Positions 1 through 10,513 are shown, counted from the first letter of the stretch. The stretch: 64,000 bases of DNA from Paenibacillus cookii (GCF_018333375.1 NZ_BORW01000003.1:1-64000); one strand, 5' to 3'. Program-made: numbers and translations. The notes: generated by a model from the letters alone, not told the origin.

Positions 1-174
1 TGGGAAGACTATCCACTTCCATTTTACCAAACGGAAAGGTGTTTTTCTGTCAAGAACGAGATTTTTCAATAAGAAATCCTAGTCATATCAAGGCTTAACA
101 CTAATTTTCAAGGTGCGAAAGTTGAGTTATTAACATATGTATCTTTCTTAAACAAGGTCCTTCGGCGAAGGCAC

Positions 175-211
175 AAAAAGAACCGCCCGGCGCTTATTCG
201 GGCACCGGGCG
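175..211 (-). terminator. Terminator of spoVID
   Basis: Inverted repeat CGCCCGG (184-190) / CCGGGCG (205-211). Read on the minus strand it is followed by a TTCTTTTTG run. It starts 15 bases after the spoVID stop codon. Positions 1-174 beyond it show no gene that I can support. Confidence 0.8.
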
Positions 212-225
212 TCGTCAACGCGAAT

Positions 226-1548
226 TTATGGGATGTAGAGAATCTGTCCTTCCTCGACGGTCTGTTCGGACAGACGGTTATACAGCAAAATTTCGCGCGC
301 GGTGAGCTGGTAGCGGCTGGCGATCGTCTCCAGCGTTTCTTCCCGCTGCACGATGCAAAGGCGCACCTTGCGGAACTGGTTTTTCTCGGTGCTGCTGCCG
401 AGAAAGAGATTCTGCCACTGAATATCATCGCTCACGGACGACTCGCGTTCCGCCTCCTCCGCTTTCGGCTCTTCCGGGGCGGCCTGCTGCTCCTGCTGAT
501 TCTGGGAGCGGCTGGAGGATAGCAACGAGGAAAATCCGATCGCTTCTTTTTCGCCGGACTCCGCTTCCTTCTTGCTGCCGAGCGCGACCCGCATTTCCCG
601 CTCATCCGGCGCTTCTTCCTGCGCAACCGACTCGCTATGGAAAGCGCTGAACGGGAAGGCAGGCTCAAACGGCTGATCCTGACCCACGGAAGTCAGGTAG
701 AGATCCTTTTCCGTATCCTCATCCGCTTGGATCGCCGTTTTTTCGGGATGCAGCAGTTCCGACTCGTCTTCATGCTCGAAATGCCAAACGTTCGGCTGGT
801 TTTTGCCCTTTCCGCCGCGCTCCCCGGATTCCTTGTCCGTATGTAACGCGGCAAGCGCAGGTTCTTCTTCCGTCTGCGCCACCTCTTCGGAAGGACGCTT
901 AACGGCTGCCGGTTCGTTTTCAGCCGCCTCCGCTTCGGCATCGCCGGGGCTTCCCGCAGCCTTCGGAGCGGCAGCGAATCCTTCCGTCGCAAATGCCTCC
1001 GCATCCTGTTCGTCCGCGGCTGCTTCATCGTGCGGTTCCCTGGTCTTCGCTTCATCGGCATCAAGCTCCCCTTCCTCCAAAAAAGCGGCAAGCACCGGAT
1101 CCTCCGCGGGATCCTCGGACGCATGTACAACGGTAAATTCATCGGCATTCCATGAAGATTCCGGTTCGCTCGCCGCGGTCTCGATCCCGCGAAGCGAAAG
1201 GACGCCGGTAATGTTCATGCTTCGTTTGGACAAAAGATCCACGTCGAAGTTTTCGATTTCGACCGATATTTCGTCCAGCGAAGTGACGCGGTTCGCAGGG
1301 ACCGTAATCTCCACGGGAATGAAATGCTCAAGCCGCTGCGTCCCGTCTTCCTCCCCGTCCCCCCGGTACAAGCCGGTAAGCAGCAGGTGGCCGCGCAGCG
1401 CGACCTGCTCATCCTGGCTGATGACCTGGATATTGGGCAGGAGCTCCACTTCTTCCAGCTCGGCAATGCCCGGCAATTCTTCCGTCAAATGAATCCGTTC
1501 ATAAATATCAAAACGCAAACCGTAGGACTGGTCAAACACTAGAATCAT
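226..1548 (-). CDS. spoVID: Spore coat morphogenetic protein SpoVID
   Basis: SpoVID is needed for coat proteins to encase the forespore; in Bacillus it binds SpoIVA and SafA. The 440-residue product has an N-terminal SpoVID-type beta domain (about 1-120, beginning MILVFDQSYGLRFDIYERI). A long acidic, Ala/Glu-rich low-complexity linker follows (about 125-385), then a C-terminal LysM domain (about 395-440, ending EEGQILYIP). The ATG at 1548 is preceded by AAAGGAGG with 3-4 bases between, which is tight but strong. It follows the hem block by 136 bases, the usual neighbourhood in Bacillales, and probably has its own sporulation promoter in that gap. I could not identify one with confidence. Confidence 0.9.
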   Translation of the reverse strand: MILVFDQSYGLRFDIYERIHLTEELPGIAELEEVELLPNIQVISQDEQVALRGHLLLTGLYRGDGEEDGTQRLEHFIPVEITVPANRVTSLDEISVEIENFDVDLLSKRSMNITGVLSLRGIETAASEPESSWNADEFTVVHASEDPAEDPVLAAFLEEGELDADEAKTREPHDEAAADEQDAEAFATEGFAAAPKAAGSPGDAEAEAAENEPAAVKRPSEEVAQTEEEPALAALHTDKESGERGGKGKNQPNVWHFEHEDESELLHPEKTAIQADEDTEKDLYLTSVGQDQPFEPAFPFSAFHSESVAQEEAPDEREMRVALGSKKEAESGEKEAIGFSSLLSSSRSQNQQEQQAAPEEPKAEEAERESSVSDDIQWQNLFLGSSTEKNQFRKVRLCIVQREETLETIASRYQLTAREILLYNRLSEQTVEEGQILYIP

Positions 1549-1684
1549 GTCCTCCTTTCGGCATATTTCTAACCGCGAGCCTGCTCACGGCATGAGCCCC
1601 AAAAATCGTTACTCATTTTATCTATATGCTCCAAACAGGAGGGCATTCCATTTTTGCGCGCGTCCGGCGGTTTGCGCCGACATT

Positions 1685-2590
1685 TTATATTGTGGGGCTC
1701 AACAGCTTTTGCTCGAGCTGCCGGATATCGCTTGGCCAAGGATCGGCGACTTCGATGCGCTCGCCCGTAAACGGATGCGTAAAGGCAAGCCGGTCCCCGT
1801 GAAGCGCCTGCCGTCCGATGAGCGCGGTGCTGCCCCCATACAGCGCATCGCCGAGCAGGGGGTGTCCCAGATGGCTCAGATGCACCCGGATTTGGTGCGT
1901 GCGGCCCGTCTCCAGCTCCAAATGGACCAGCGAAGCGTTCCGGTACACCCTGCCCAAGCGCACGCGGGTCACGGCGTGTTGGCCCGTTGGCGATACGCGT
2001 CTGCGCTGCTTGTGATGGCGGTCCTTGCCGATCGGCAAATCGATCACATGCAAATCGGCGGGCACCGCCCCGTGCACGAATGCCGCGTAGCTGCGGGCGA
2101 TGCGCTTATGGCGCATATCTTCGTCCAATTTAAGCTGGGCCCAATCGTTTTTGGCATACAGCACCGGACCTGACGTGTATTGGTCCAGCCTGTGAATATG
2201 ACGGACGGCAATCTCTGCGCCCTGCATCTCGTAATGGGCGGCGACGGCATGATCGAGCGTCGGCTCCGATTCGCCCTTTCGACCGTCCGGGTGAATATTC
2301 ATGCCCGCCGGCTTATGGACGACCAGGCAAAAGTCGTCCTCGTAGAGCACTCCCAAATCCTGCCATACGGGTTCGATGCCAGCCGTACTAACGGGAAAGA
2401 GGGCCAGCCGCAGCCGGTCCCCCCTCCATTCGATTCCACGGTTCGCTTGCAGCTGCCGGAACAGCTTTTCCGGCATCCCCAGCGTTTCGAGCAGCCAACG
2501 GGCGGTCGCTTCATTCCGGTCCGCCGCCCCGGTCAGGACTTTCCCCGGGGTCAGCTCCAGCCACTCGCCGCGGCGCCTCCACGCTGTCAC
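1685..2590 (-). CDS. RluA-family pseudouridine synthase
   Basis: Predicted to isomerise uridine to pseudouridine in RNA, most likely rRNA. The family motif with the catalytic Asp is clear ([17 protein letters not shown]), as are the flanking [10 protein letters not shown] block and the C-terminal [20 protein letters not shown] block. I start it at GTG 2590, whose GTGA overlaps the hemL stop, giving 301 residues. A longer open frame reaches back into hemL but reads as frame-shadow sequence. The 4-base overlap suggests translational coupling to hemL. Which nucleotide is modified cannot be told; RluD and YlyB/YjbO-type paralogues are alternatives within the same family. Confidence 0.85.
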   Translation of the reverse strand: MTAWRRRGEWLELTPGKVLTGAADRNEATARWLLETLGMPEKLFRQLQANRGIEWRGDRLRLALFPVSTAGIEPVWQDLGVLYEDDFCLVVHKPAGMNIHPDGRKGESEPTLDHAVAAHYEMQGAEIAVRHIHRLDQYTSGPVLYAKNDWAQLKLDEDMRHKRIARSYAAFVHGAVPADLHVIDLPIGKDRHHKQRRRVSPTGQHAVTRVRLGRVYRNASLVHLELETGRTHQIRVHLSHLGHPLLGDALYGGSTALIGRQALHGDRLAFTHPFTGERIEVADPWPSDIRQLEQKLLSPTI

Positions 2591-3885
2591 AGGTTTTTCA
2601 GGGCATTGTAGTTGGCGGCGATGGTTGCATCGATATCCTCGACGCTGTGGGCCGCCGACACGAACATGCCCTCGAACTGGGAAGGAGCCACGCTGATGCC
2701 TTCCTCCACGAGATTGCCGAAATATTTCGTGAAACGCTGGATGTCGCTTGCTTTGGCCGTATCGTAGTTCACGACGGGTCCTTCCGTGAAGAACGGGCAT
2801 ACCATCGAGCCGACCCGGTTCAACGTGACCGGAACACCCAGCTCCTTGGCGTTTGCCTCGAACCCGGCCGCAAGCCGCGCCGCGCGTTCCTCGAGCTGGT
2901 CGTAAACCGCAGGCGTCAACAGCTTCAGCGTGGTGTAACCGGCCACCATCGCCAACGGATTGCCGCTGAGCGTTCCCGCTTGGTAGATCGGCCCGGACGG
3001 AGCGACCTGCTCCATGATTTCGCGTTTGCCGCCGTAAGCGCCGACAGGCAGTCCGCCGCCGATGACTTTGCCGAGGCAGGTCAGGTCAGGCGTAATGCCG
3101 AACAACCCTTGCGCGCAGTTGATGTGCACGCGGAAGCCCGTCATGACTTCGTCGAAGATCAGCAGGCTGCCGTAACGGGTCGTAATGTCGCGGAGTCCTT
3201 GCAGGAAGCCCGGAAGCGGAGGCACGACCCCCATGTTGCCGGCAATCGGCTCGACGATGACGCAGGCGATTTCCTCGCCGAAACGTTCAAAAGCCACCTT
3301 TACCGACTCCAGATCGTTATAAGGGACGGTAATGGTGTTCGTTGCCACGCTTTCCGGCACGCCGGGGCTGTCGGGCAGGCCGAGCGTCGCTACGCCCGAA
3401 CCCGCTTTGATCAGCAAGCTGTCGGCGTGGCCGTGATAGGAGCCTTCGAACTTCACGATTTTGCCGCGCCCCGTATATCCGCGGGCAAGCCGGATCGCGC
3501 TCATCGTCGCTTCGGTGCCGGAGTTGACCATCCGCACGACGTCGATCGACGGAACGCGCTCGCATACCAGCTTGGCCATTTCCGTTTCGATCAGCGTCGG
3601 AGCGCCGAAGCTGGTGCCTTTCGCCGCCGTTTCCTGGATGGCCGAAATGACTTCGGGATGGGCATGCCCCATAATGAGAGGACCCCAAGAGCCGACATAA
3701 TCGATAAAGCTGTTGCCGTCGATATCGTAAATCCGCGAGCCTTGGGCATGGTCCACGTAAATCGGCGTCAGGCCCACCGATTTGAATGCCCGCACGGGGC
3801 TGTTCACCCCGCCGGGAAGATACTGTTTGGCTTCTTCAAACGCAGTGCGGGAAGCCTCTTCTTTCCGTCTACCAGTCATACTCAT
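2587..3885 (-). CDS. hemL: Glutamate-1-semialdehyde 2,1-aminomutase
   Basis: PLP enzyme converting glutamate-1-semialdehyde to 5-aminolevulinate, the second committed step of the C5 haem pathway. The 432-residue product has the PLP-lysine motif [17 protein letters not shown] (Lys about 273), the [11 protein letters not shown] block and the usual N terminus [23 protein letters not shown] at 3894 is also in frame but touches the GGGAG ribosome binding site, so ATG 3885, with about 9 bases of spacing, is the better start. It is 26 bases downstream of hemB in a seven-gene tetrapyrrole operon, and its stop overlaps the pseudouridine synthase start. Confidence 0.97.
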   Translation of the reverse strand: MSMTGRRKEEASRTAFEEAKQYLPGGVNSPVRAFKSVGLTPIYVDHAQGSRIYDIDGNSFIDYVGSWGPLIMGHAHPEVISAIQETAAKGTSFGAPTLIETEMAKLVCERVPSIDVVRMVNSGTEATMSAIRLARGYTGRGKIVKFEGSYHGHADSLLIKAGSGVATLGLPDSPGVPESVATNTITVPYNDLESVKVAFERFGEEIACVIVEPIAGNMGVVPPLPGFLQGLRDITTRYGSLLIFDEVMTGFRVHINCAQGLFGITPDLTCLGKVIGGGLPVGAYGGKREIMEQVAPSGPIYQAGTLSGNPLAMVAGYTTLKLLTPAVYDQLEERAARLAAGFEANAKELGVPVTLNRVGSMVCPFFTEGPVVNYDTAKASDIQRFTKYFGNLVEEGISVAPSQFEGMFVSAAHSVEDIDATIAANYNALKNL

Positions 3886-3911
3886 GAAAGTCACTCCCGT
3901 TTCTTAAGTAA

Positions 3912-4913
3912 TTAGCGCTCCTGCATCCAGCGGGCAACGTCTTTGGCGAAATACGTAATAATGATGTCGGCGCCGGCGCGTTTCATGCCGGTCAGCATTT
4001 CCTCGACGATCGCCTTTTCGCTGATCCAGCCTTGAAGCGCGGCGGCTTTCACCATGGAATATTCTCCGCTCACGTTGTAAGCGACCAGAGGCAGATCAAA
4101 CTGGTCCTTCAGCGTCCGAATGACGTCCATGTAAGCAAGCGCCGGTTTGACCATCAGCATGTCCGCGCCCTCCAGCACGTCCGTTTCGGCTTCGCGCAGC
4201 GCTTCGCGGGCGTTGGCCGGGTCCATCTGGTACGTTTTGCGGTCCCCGAACTGCGGGGCTGAATCCGCCGCTTCCCGGAACGGTCCGTAGAAGGCGGAAG
4301 CGTATTTGACCGAATAAGACATGATCGGCACATGCTCGAATCCGGCTTCGTCCAGTCCGGCGCGGATCGCCTGCACGAATCCGTCCATCATGTTCGACGG
4401 GGCGATGATGTCCGCGCCCGCTTTCGCCTGGGATACGGCGGTTTTCGTAAGCAGTTCGAGCGATTCGTCATTCATCACGTCGCCGTGGACTTTCCCGTCC
4501 ACTTCGAACGTATGAACCATGCCGCAATGGCCGTGGTCGGTAAATTCGCATAGGCAGGTATCCGCTACGACAAGCAGATCGGGATACCACGATTTGATCA
4601 GACGGGTCGCTTCCTGCACGATGCCGTCTTCCACGAACGCCGACGTGCCCACGCTGTCCTTCGTCTCCGGAATGCCGAATAAAAGCACGGCCGGAATGCC
4701 GAGAGACACGATTTCATCCACTTCGGCCTTCAGCATGTCCAGCGAAAAATGGTAAATCCCCGGCATGGAGGAAATTTCGTTTTTCACTCCTTGGCCGTAT
4801 GTGACGAAGATCGGCATGATCAAATCGTTGACGTTCAGCACGGTTTCGCGTACCAGGTTGCGCATGCCTGCGGATTGGCGCAGACGGCGGTGTCTTACTA
4901 TCGGAAAACTCAT
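3912..4913 (-). CDS. hemB: Delta-aminolevulinic acid dehydratase (porphobilinogen synthase)
   Basis: Condenses two 5-aminolevulinate molecules to porphobilinogen. The 333-residue protein carries the zinc-type metal site (Cys120, Cys122, Cys130 in [15 protein letters not shown]) and the two active-site lysines, Lys203 ([15 protein letters not shown]) and the Schiff-base Lys256 ([12 protein letters not shown]). The start is ATG 4913, with AGGAGG nine bases upstream; an ATG at 4920 is out of frame. Member of the hem operon, 35 bases after cobA/hemD. Confidence 0.97.
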   Translation of the reverse strand: MSFPIVRHRRLRQSAGMRNLVRETVLNVNDLIMPIFVTYGQGVKNEISSMPGIYHFSLDMLKAEVDEIVSLGIPAVLLFGIPETKDSVGTSAFVEDGIVQEATRLIKSWYPDLLVVADTCLCEFTDHGHCGMVHTFEVDGKVHGDVMNDESLELLTKTAVSQAKAGADIIAPSNMMDGFVQAIRAGLDEAGFEHVPIMSYSVKYASAFYGPFREAADSAPQFGDRKTYQMDPANAREALREAETDVLEGADMLMVKPALAYMDVIRTLKDQFDLPLVAYNVSGEYSMVKAAALQGWISEKAIVEEMLTGMKRAGADIIITYFAKDVARWMQER

Positions 4914-4948
4914 GATTCATGACCTCCTGTGTCGTTTATTCTTGAAGT

Positions 4949-6502
4949 TTATTGCGCTTGCTCATGCGAAGCGTTCAGGTATGAGCAAAGCGATTCGAGC
5001 AGACCGTCGATCGTCGCCTGTTCGGCTACGACGCTGACGCGCAGCCCTGCTTCGGCGGCCGTCTTGGCCGTGATTTCCCCAATGCAGGCAGCCTCCGCCT
5101 TGTTCAGCAGCCGAACCGGATCCTGTACGCCCATCTGCTTCAGCTTGGCGATCAGATTCGTTACGGTCGAGGAGCTGGTAAAGGTCACCACGTGAATGGC
5201 CCCTTCCTCAAGCAGCTTCAGGAGCTCCCCGTCCTCATCTTGGCTCATGACGGTCTGGTAAGTATCTATGGCGGTAACCTCAAGCCCCATTTCGGCCAGC
5301 TTCCCGGGCAGCCAGGCCCGCGCCAAGTCCCCGCGCGGCAGCAGCACCCGCTCCCCCGGCTGCAAACGGCTGCCGAGGGTTTCGATCAAACCTTCGGCCT
5401 GAAAGCGCCCGGGAAGTTCTACCGGAACGAGCCCGCGCTGCTTCAGCGCATCGGCCGTCGCCGGCCCGACCGCGGCGATTTGCGCCCGGTGCAGTTCCCG
5501 GATATCCCGGCCTTGCTCCTGCAGATGGCGGTAGAAATATTCGACGCCGTTCACGCTCGTAAAAAATACCCAGTCGTAACTTCCGAGCCGGGAGAGGGCG
5601 TCCCGAATCTCATCCAGCCGTTTCGGATCGTCCGGATACGCCGTTTCGATGACCGGAAACTCGTACGATTCGCCGCCGAGTTCGTCGATGCGTTCCGACA
5701 GCCTGGAGGCCTGGGATCTGGCGCGGGTGACGAGGATCCGTTTGCCGAAAAGCGGAAGAAACTCCGCCCATTTCAGCTGCTCCCGCTGCAGGACGACATC
5801 GCCGACGACGATCACGGCCGGCGGCTGGAAGCCGGCTTCGCGCACCCGCTGCTCGATATCCGCAAGCGTCCCGGTCAGCGTCTCCTGCTCGGCTCGCGTC
5901 CCCCATCGCACCAAGGCTACCGGCGTGCTGCCCGGCCGCCCGTGCCGCATGAGCTGATCCGCGATATAGCCGATTTTGGACACGCCCATCATAAATACGA
6001 GCGTCCCCGTCGCATGGGTGACCCGCTCCCAATCGATCATGCGGTCCAGCTTGTCCGGGCTTTCATGGCCGGTAATGATCGACAGCGACGAAGCCATTTC
6101 CCTGTGGGTGACGGGGATGCCGGCATAAGCGGGAACGCTGATGGCAGCGGTGACGCCGGGCACGATTTCGTAAGGTATTCCGTTTTTTTTCAGCAGTCCG
6201 GCTTCTTCCCCGACGCGTCCGAAAATCGTCGGATCGCCGCCTTTGAGCCGGACGACCGTCTGGCCTTCTTTCGCCAAATCCACCAGCAGCTGGTTGATTT
6301 CTTCCTGTTTCATCGTATGCCGGTCCGGCAGCTTGCCGACGTATATTTTCCTCGTTCCCGGCTTTACGGCCCCCAGCAGCTGCGGGGCGGCGAGACGGTC
6401 ATAGACAACCACATCCGCTTTTTGCAGGCACTCCAGCCCTTTTACCGTAATCAGCTTGGCGTGGCCGGGGCCTGCACCAACCAGATATACTTTTCCCGCC
6501 AT
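4949..6502 (-). CDS. cobA-hemD: Fused uroporphyrinogen-III C-methyltransferase / uroporphyrinogen-III synthase
   Basis: Two enzymes on one chain of 517 residues. Residues 1 to about 245 form the SAM-dependent methyltransferase (VYLVGAGPGHAKLIT, VVRLKGGDPTIFGR, VPGVTAAISVPAYAGIPVTHR), which makes precorrin-2 for the sirohaem/cobalamin branch. Residues about 255-510 form the HemD synthase domain (KRILVTRARSQASRLSERI, WVFFTSVNGVEYF, TFTSSSTVTNLI), which cyclises hydroxymethylbilane. The branch-point enzymes are thus physically joined, and the next oxidation enzyme, SirC, is two genes away. It lies 12 bases after hemC. Fusions of this kind are known in Paenibacillaceae and clostridia; no frameshift is seen at the junction. 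Confidence 0.95.
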   Translation of the reverse strand: MAGKVYLVGAGPGHAKLITVKGLECLQKADVVVYDRLAAPQLLGAVKPGTRKIYVGKLPDRHTMKQEEINQLLVDLAKEGQTVVRLKGGDPTIFGRVGEEAGLLKKNGIPYEIVPGVTAAISVPAYAGIPVTHREMASSLSIITGHESPDKLDRMIDWERVTHATGTLVFMMGVSKIGYIADQLMRHGRPGSTPVALVRWGTRAEQETLTGTLADIEQRVREAGFQPPAVIVVGDVVLQREQLKWAEFLPLFGKRILVTRARSQASRLSERIDELGGESYEFPVIETAYPDDPKRLDEIRDALSRLGSYDWVFFTSVNGVEYFYRHLQEQGRDIRELHRAQIAAVGPATADALKQRGLVPVELPGRFQAEGLIETLGSRLQPGERVLLPRGDLARAWLPGKLAEMGLEVTAIDTYQTVMSQDEDGELLKLLEEGAIHVVTFTSSSTVTNLIAKLKQMGVQDPVRLLNKAEAACIGEITAKTAAEAGLRVSVVAEQATIDGLLESLCSYLNASHEQAQ

Positions 6503-6514
6503 CTCCTCATCCCC

Positions 6515-7471
6515 TTATTCCCTGGCTTGTTCGAGAATTTTCTCTGCTCCCCGCTCAATCAGCTTCCGCGCTACGTCTTCCCCAAGCTGCAGCGGATCGG
6601 TGTCGGACATCGTTTCCTTCAGGATGACGTCTCCTTCCGGGGATCCGACCATACCCGTCAATTGTATAACGTTTGGTCCGGCAGGGGAATCACCTTCCGG
6701 CGCCTTGGCCAATACGGCATACGCTCCGATCGGAACCTGGCAGCCGCCGTTCAGGACGCCCAAAAATTTGCGTTCCGCCGCGACCGTCAGCTCGGATTCC
6801 TTGTCGTTGTACAGGGCCAGCAGCTTCAGCAGCTCTTCGTCATCCCCGCGGCATTCGATGCCGAGCGCACCCTGCCCGACCGCAGGCAAGCAGGTTTCAA
6901 CCGGGATATAGGCAGTAATGCGGTCCTCCCAACCCATCCGGTGCAAACCGGCCGCCGCCAGCAAGATCGCCTGGAACCCTTCCGTCTCCAGCTTCTTCAG
7001 CCGGGAATCGATATTGCCCCGCACCGGCTCAAGCGTCAAGTCCGGACGGTATGCCTTAAGCTGGCTCGAGCGGCGGAGGCTGCTTGTTCCGACCTTTGCG
7101 CCCTGCGGCAGCTCGTCGATGTTTTTGCCGTCCAGCGTAATGAGGCAGTCGCGCGGATCCACGCGGCGCGGTACGGCGCCGTTGACCAGCCCTTCCGGCA
7201 AGACGGAAGGCATGTCCTTCATGCTGTGGACCGCCATGTCGATTTCGCCGTCCAGCATCGCCTGCTCGATTTCCTTGACGAACAGTCCTTTGCCCCCGAC
7301 TTTGGACAGCGTGACGTCCAAAATGCGGTCGCCTTTCGTTACGATTTTTTTTACCTCGAAATCAAATTCGAAGCCATGCTCCTTGCATAGCCGTTTCAGG
7401 TCGTCGATCACCTGTCCCGTTTGTGTCAGTGCCAGCGCACTTTGTCTGCTGCCTACTACGATTGTCCGCAT
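6515..7471 (-). CDS. hemC: Hydroxymethylbilane synthase (porphobilinogen deaminase)
   Basis: Polymerises four porphobilinogens into hydroxymethylbilane on a covalently held dipyrromethane primer. The 318-residue product begins [18 protein letters not shown]. The cofactor-attachment cysteine is Cys244 ([13 protein letters not shown]), with the catalytic Asp region in DCLITLDG and the conserved [11 protein letters not shown]. The frame is open further upstream, but AGGAGG sits directly before ATG 7471. Only 2 bases separate it from sirC. Confidence 0.97.
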   Translation of the reverse strand: MRTIVVGSRQSALALTQTGQVIDDLKRLCKEHGFEFDFEVKKIVTKGDRILDVTLSKVGGKGLFVKEIEQAMLDGEIDMAVHSMKDMPSVLPEGLVNGAVPRRVDPRDCLITLDGKNIDELPQGAKVGTSSLRRSSQLKAYRPDLTLEPVRGNIDSRLKKLETEGFQAILLAAAGLHRMGWEDRITAYIPVETCLPAVGQGALGIECRGDDEELLKLLALYNDKESELTVAAERKFLGVLNGGCQVPIGAYAVLAKAPEGDSPAGPNVIQLTGMVGSPEGDVILKETMSDTDPLQLGEDVARKLIERGAEKILEQARE

Positions 7472-7473
7472 TC

Positions 7474-8121
7474 CTATTCCTCCTGGTTGTCGTGGATCCA
7501 CTGCCTGATCCTCTCCGCGCTCCACAGGCCGAAACCATCCTGCCGCAGGGATTCAAGCATCTCAGGTCCGCCAGCCTTTTTTAACAGCTTTTGCCGTGCT
7601 GCCGGATCGCAAACCTGTTCCTTGACCGTTTTTCGTATTTCATATAAGCAATCGAGATATGTTTCGTATTCTGTTCCGAATTCCTGCTCAAGCCTTTTCC
7701 GGATCGCGCTTGCGGCATACGGCCCGGCTCCCGAAGCCGAGACGGCGATGACAAGCCGCCCCCGCCGAAGCACGCTCGGATGGATGAAGTTCCCCGCTTC
7801 CGGACGGTCGGTGACGTTGGCCAAAATCCCCCTGGCCCTCGCTTCCTCCGCCACGCGGCGGTTCACTTCGGGATCGTCGGCGGCGGCATGGGCCATAAAC
7901 GCCCCCGCCAGATCTCCCGCCTCGTATCCCCGGGGAATCCATTCCAGCTCCCCTTGCTCATGATGCCGCCGCAAAACCGGCGTCACCTCCGGGCTGACGA
8001 CCTTCACCTGCGCCGAGCAGGCGAGCAGTTCGCCCACCTTTCTTTCGGCGACGCGCCCGCCGCCAACCACCACGCAGACCCGGCCCCAGCAATCGAGCAT
8101 GACCGGCATGTACGTTTTCAC
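7474..8121 (-). CDS. sirC: Precorrin-2 dehydrogenase (SirC/YlnF-like)
   Basis: NAD-dependent oxidation of precorrin-2 to sirohydrochlorin, the step after the CobA domain encoded two genes downstream. The 215-residue protein has an N-terminal Rossmann fold with [19 protein letters not shown] (residues 15-33) and the family signature [20 protein letters not shown]. At this length the ferrochelatase function of longer Met8p-type proteins may be weak or absent, and no separate SirB is in the window. The start is GTG 8121, seven bases after the hemX stop, with GGGGAG upstream; ATG 8109 is an alternative. Confidence 0.88.
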   Translation of the reverse strand: MKTYMPVMLDCWGRVCVVVGGGRVAERKVGELLACSAQVKVVSPEVTPVLRRHHEQGELEWIPRGYEAGDLAGAFMAHAAADDPEVNRRVAEEARARGILANVTDRPEAGNFIHPSVLRRGRLVIAVSASGAGPYAASAIRKRLEQEFGTEYETYLDCLYEIRKTVKEQVCDPAARQKLLKKAGGPEMLESLRQDGFGLWSAERIRQWIHDNQEE

Positions 8122-8128
8122 GTCAGCT

Positions 8129-8950
8129 TCACTCCCCGCCCCAGCGATGGAAATCAGACCATGAATTCAACACGAAAATGATGATGATAAATACGTACCC
8201 CGCCAAAAGCCATTTGGCCATCAGCGTGCCCGTATGCTGCTGCGAACGTTTTTTGAACAGGTAAAAATAATAGAACGAAAGTCCCGCCAGCGTCGCAAGC
8301 ACCTTCAAATCCAACAGCAAATTGATCCTTCCCTCCGAAACGACCGACAGCACCGCCACGATAAACGAAACCGTCAGCACGGGCGTGCCGACAAACGCAA
8401 GCAAGTAGGCGTATTTGTCGAGCATTTCGAGGCTGGGGAGACGCCGGACCGCGTCCGTCCATTTCTTTCCTTTCAATTTTCGGTGAAGGAAAAGATACAT
8501 CAGCGCAAACACGGCCGCGATGGTGTATACAACGAAGCTGAGATTGGCGAGCGTGATGTGAAGGATCAGCAGCCCGTGCACGGTTTCCCAATGCTTAAGC
8601 GGGTTGTTCCCGGGCGAAAACCACAGCCGGTTCAGCACCTGCACGCCAAAACCGATGATCCCCAGCAGCAAAACGGCAAATTCCGCCCGCTGCAGCAAGT
8701 TCATGATCAAAGCGGCGACCACAAGGCTGAACGCAAGCAGAAGCAAAAAATCGAACGGCGTAAAAATCGGAAGCGCATGTTCCTCGAAAGCACGAACAAA
8801 CAACGCTCCCGCCTGCAAAACGCCGACAACGGCAAGAAGCCCTGTACCCATCCGCTTCGCGGCCCGATTGCGTCGAATGCAATCCGAGATAAAAAACAGA
8901 AGGCTCAGGGCATAAATATAAATTGCTGCATCATAAAATCCAGTGAGCAT
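8129..8950 (-). CDS. hemX: HemX, CcsA-like membrane protein
   Basis: Integral membrane protein of about 273 residues and roughly eight hydrophobic segments, of the CcsA/CcmC-related HemX family. The tract after HGLLILHITLANLSFVVYT is the part most like cytochrome c assembly proteins. In Bacillus, HemX limits the cellular amount of HemA. That fits its position 22 bases behind hemA. The start is taken as ATG 8950, with AGGGGGAG five bases upstream; in-frame GTGs at 8956 and 8968 are less well placed. Confidence 0.9.
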   Translation of the reverse strand: MLTGFYDAAIYIYALSLLFFISDCIRRNRAAKRMGTGLLAVVGVLQAGALFVRAFEEHALPIFTPFDFLLLLAFSLVVAALIMNLLQRAEFAVLLLGIIGFGVQVLNRLWFSPGNNPLKHWETVHGLLILHITLANLSFVVYTIAAVFALMYLFLHRKLKGKKWTDAVRRLPSLEMLDKYAYLLAFVGTPVLTVSFIVAVLSVVSEGRINLLLDLKVLATLAGLSFYYFYLFKKRSQQHTGTLMAKWLLAGYVFIIIIFVLNSWSDFHRWGGE

Positions 8951-8972
8951 GTCCACTCCCCCTGACACCCGG

Positions 8973-10367
8973 TTATAGGCCAGCTGGCGTCAGCGTTCCT
9001 TTAATGGCAAACGGTTTGTGTTCATGCTTTTCTCTGCTGTAATCGTTTGTTGTTCCGGGCTTGTTCTGAAGGCCTTCCTTCGTTTGTCCGGCATCGTCAA
9101 GCTCGTTTTCGAGCGCGAAAATTTGCGTGAAATACTCCAGCGCCTCGTTTCCGTTTTTCCCTGCCGTCATTTCCTTGATCCGGTTGATCGGGTCGTGCAT
9201 CATCTGGTTGACGATGCTTTTGGTCAGACGGTGGATCACCTTGCGCTGGCGCTCATCCAGCTCCGGCAGCTTGTTGAACAAGCTTTGGAGCGTTTCTTCG
9301 TGAATCGCCGAAGATTTTTCCTGCAAGGCCCGAATCACCGGTCTTACGCCCAGCGTTTTCAGCCATTGCTGGAATTCGTCCATCTCATGGCGGATCATCA
9401 CTTCGATTTTGGCCGCTTCGGCCTTCCGCATTTCCAGGTTGCTTTCCACGATCCCTTCCAGGTCGTCGATATCATACAGGAAGACATTGTCAAGATCGGC
9501 AATCGCCGGATCAATGTCCCGCGGAACCGCGATATCGATAATGAACAACGGTCGGGACTGGCGTTTTTTCATGCTTTCGCTGACCTGCGCGCGATCCAGG
9601 ACGTAATCCTTGGCTCCCGTAGAGCTGATCAGGATATCGACCTCCTGCAGCCGCCCCAAAGCCTGCTCCATCGTGCACGGCGTTCCCTTGAACTTGCTGG
9701 CGAGTTCCTCCGCCCGGGCAAGCGTGCGATTGGCGACGATGACCTCTTCCGCTCCGTTCGCGTACAGATGTTTCACCGTAAGTTCGCTCATTTTCCCGGC
9801 CCCGAGGATCATGACTTTTTTGTCGTCGAACATGCCAAAAATCCGTTTGCCCAGCTCTACGGCCGCATAGCTGACGGAAACGGCGCTTTCCCCGATGGAG
9901 GTTTCGGAATGCGCTCTTTTGCCCAGCGTGACCGCCTGCTTGAAGAGCATGTTAAACCATGTGCCCGTCGCTTTCTCCTGCTGGCTGAGCAAAAACGCCG
10001 AACGGACCTGGCCCAAAATTTGCGTTTCGCCAATCACCATCGAGTCCAGTCCGCAGGTCACGCGGAACAGATGCGAGATGGCCTGTTCATCTTCATATAT
10101 ATATAAATGCCGGGTAAATTCCTCGCGCGGAATGTCGAACCACTGCTCCATGAAACTGCGGATAAAATGTCCGCACATGTGCAGGCGGTCCACCACGACA
10201 TATATTTCGGTACGGTTGCACGTAGCAACGATGACGCCTTCCATGACGCTTTTCGTCTGCATAAGCTGGCTGAGCGCTTCCGGCAGTTCGTTCGGTTCGA
10301 ACGTGAAACGTTCCCTCACTTCTACAGGCGCTGTACGATAGTTCAATCCGACAACGACGATATGCAT
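8973..10367 (-). CDS. hemA: Glutamyl-tRNA reductase
   Basis: First enzyme of the C5 pathway: NADPH reduction of glutamyl-tRNA to glutamate-1-semialdehyde. The 464-residue product starts MHIVVVGLNYRTAPVEVRER, with the catalytic Cys50 in VATCNRTEIY. The NADPH fold carries MILGAGKMSELTVKHLYANG, and a C-terminal dimerisation helix region follows. The GGTG motif just before ATG 10373 is too close, so ATG 10367 is preferred. First gene of the operon; its leader is about 130 bases if the -10 at 10508-10513 is right. The last ~40 residues are polar and family-variable. Confidence 0.97.
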   Translation of the reverse strand: MHIVVVGLNYRTAPVEVRERFTFEPNELPEALSQLMQTKSVMEGVIVATCNRTEIYVVVDRLHMCGHFIRSFMEQWFDIPREEFTRHLYIYEDEQAISHLFRVTCGLDSMVIGETQILGQVRSAFLLSQQEKATGTWFNMLFKQAVTLGKRAHSETSIGESAVSVSYAAVELGKRIFGMFDDKKVMILGAGKMSELTVKHLYANGAEEVIVANRTLARAEELASKFKGTPCTMEQALGRLQEVDILISSTGAKDYVLDRAQVSESMKKRQSRPLFIIDIAVPRDIDPAIADLDNVFLYDIDDLEGIVESNLEMRKAEAAKIEVMIRHEMDEFQQWLKTLGVRPVIRALQEKSSAIHEETLQSLFNKLPELDERQRKVIHRLTKSIVNQMMHDPINRIKEMTAGKNGNEALEYFTQIFALENELDDAGQTKEGLQNKPGTTNDYSREKHEHKPFAIKGTLTPAGL

Positions 10368-10507
10368 TAACATGTTCACCTGCCTAAGCTTTCGTTTCAA
10401 ACACCAAATTTTGCGCAGGTCAGGCCATAAAATCCCTTCGAAACCCGCGCAAACCGTTTAAATCATCAGCAATCCAATGTTGCTGTTTTTGTCGAGTTGC
10501 TATATTA

Positions 10508-10513
10508 AGTATA
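10508..10513 (-). promoter_or_regulatory. Extended -10 of the hem operon (candidate)
   Basis: Minus-strand TGTGCTATACT gives TGn plus TATACT, about 140 bases before hemA. No convincing -35 hexamer is present, as is common for extended -10 promoters. The remainder of 10401-10630 shows nothing else I can name. Confidence 0.4.

Noticed and set aside
2591..2800. Longer N terminus for the pseudouridine synthase
   Set aside because: The extra codons lie inside hemL in another frame and read as shadow sequence; the GTG overlapping the hemL stop is the natural start.
5192..7390. 732-codon open frame on the plus strand
   Set aside because: It is antisense to cobA-hemD and hemC, has no ribosome binding site, and reads as the Arg/Pro/Gln-rich sequence typical of GC-rich antisense frames.
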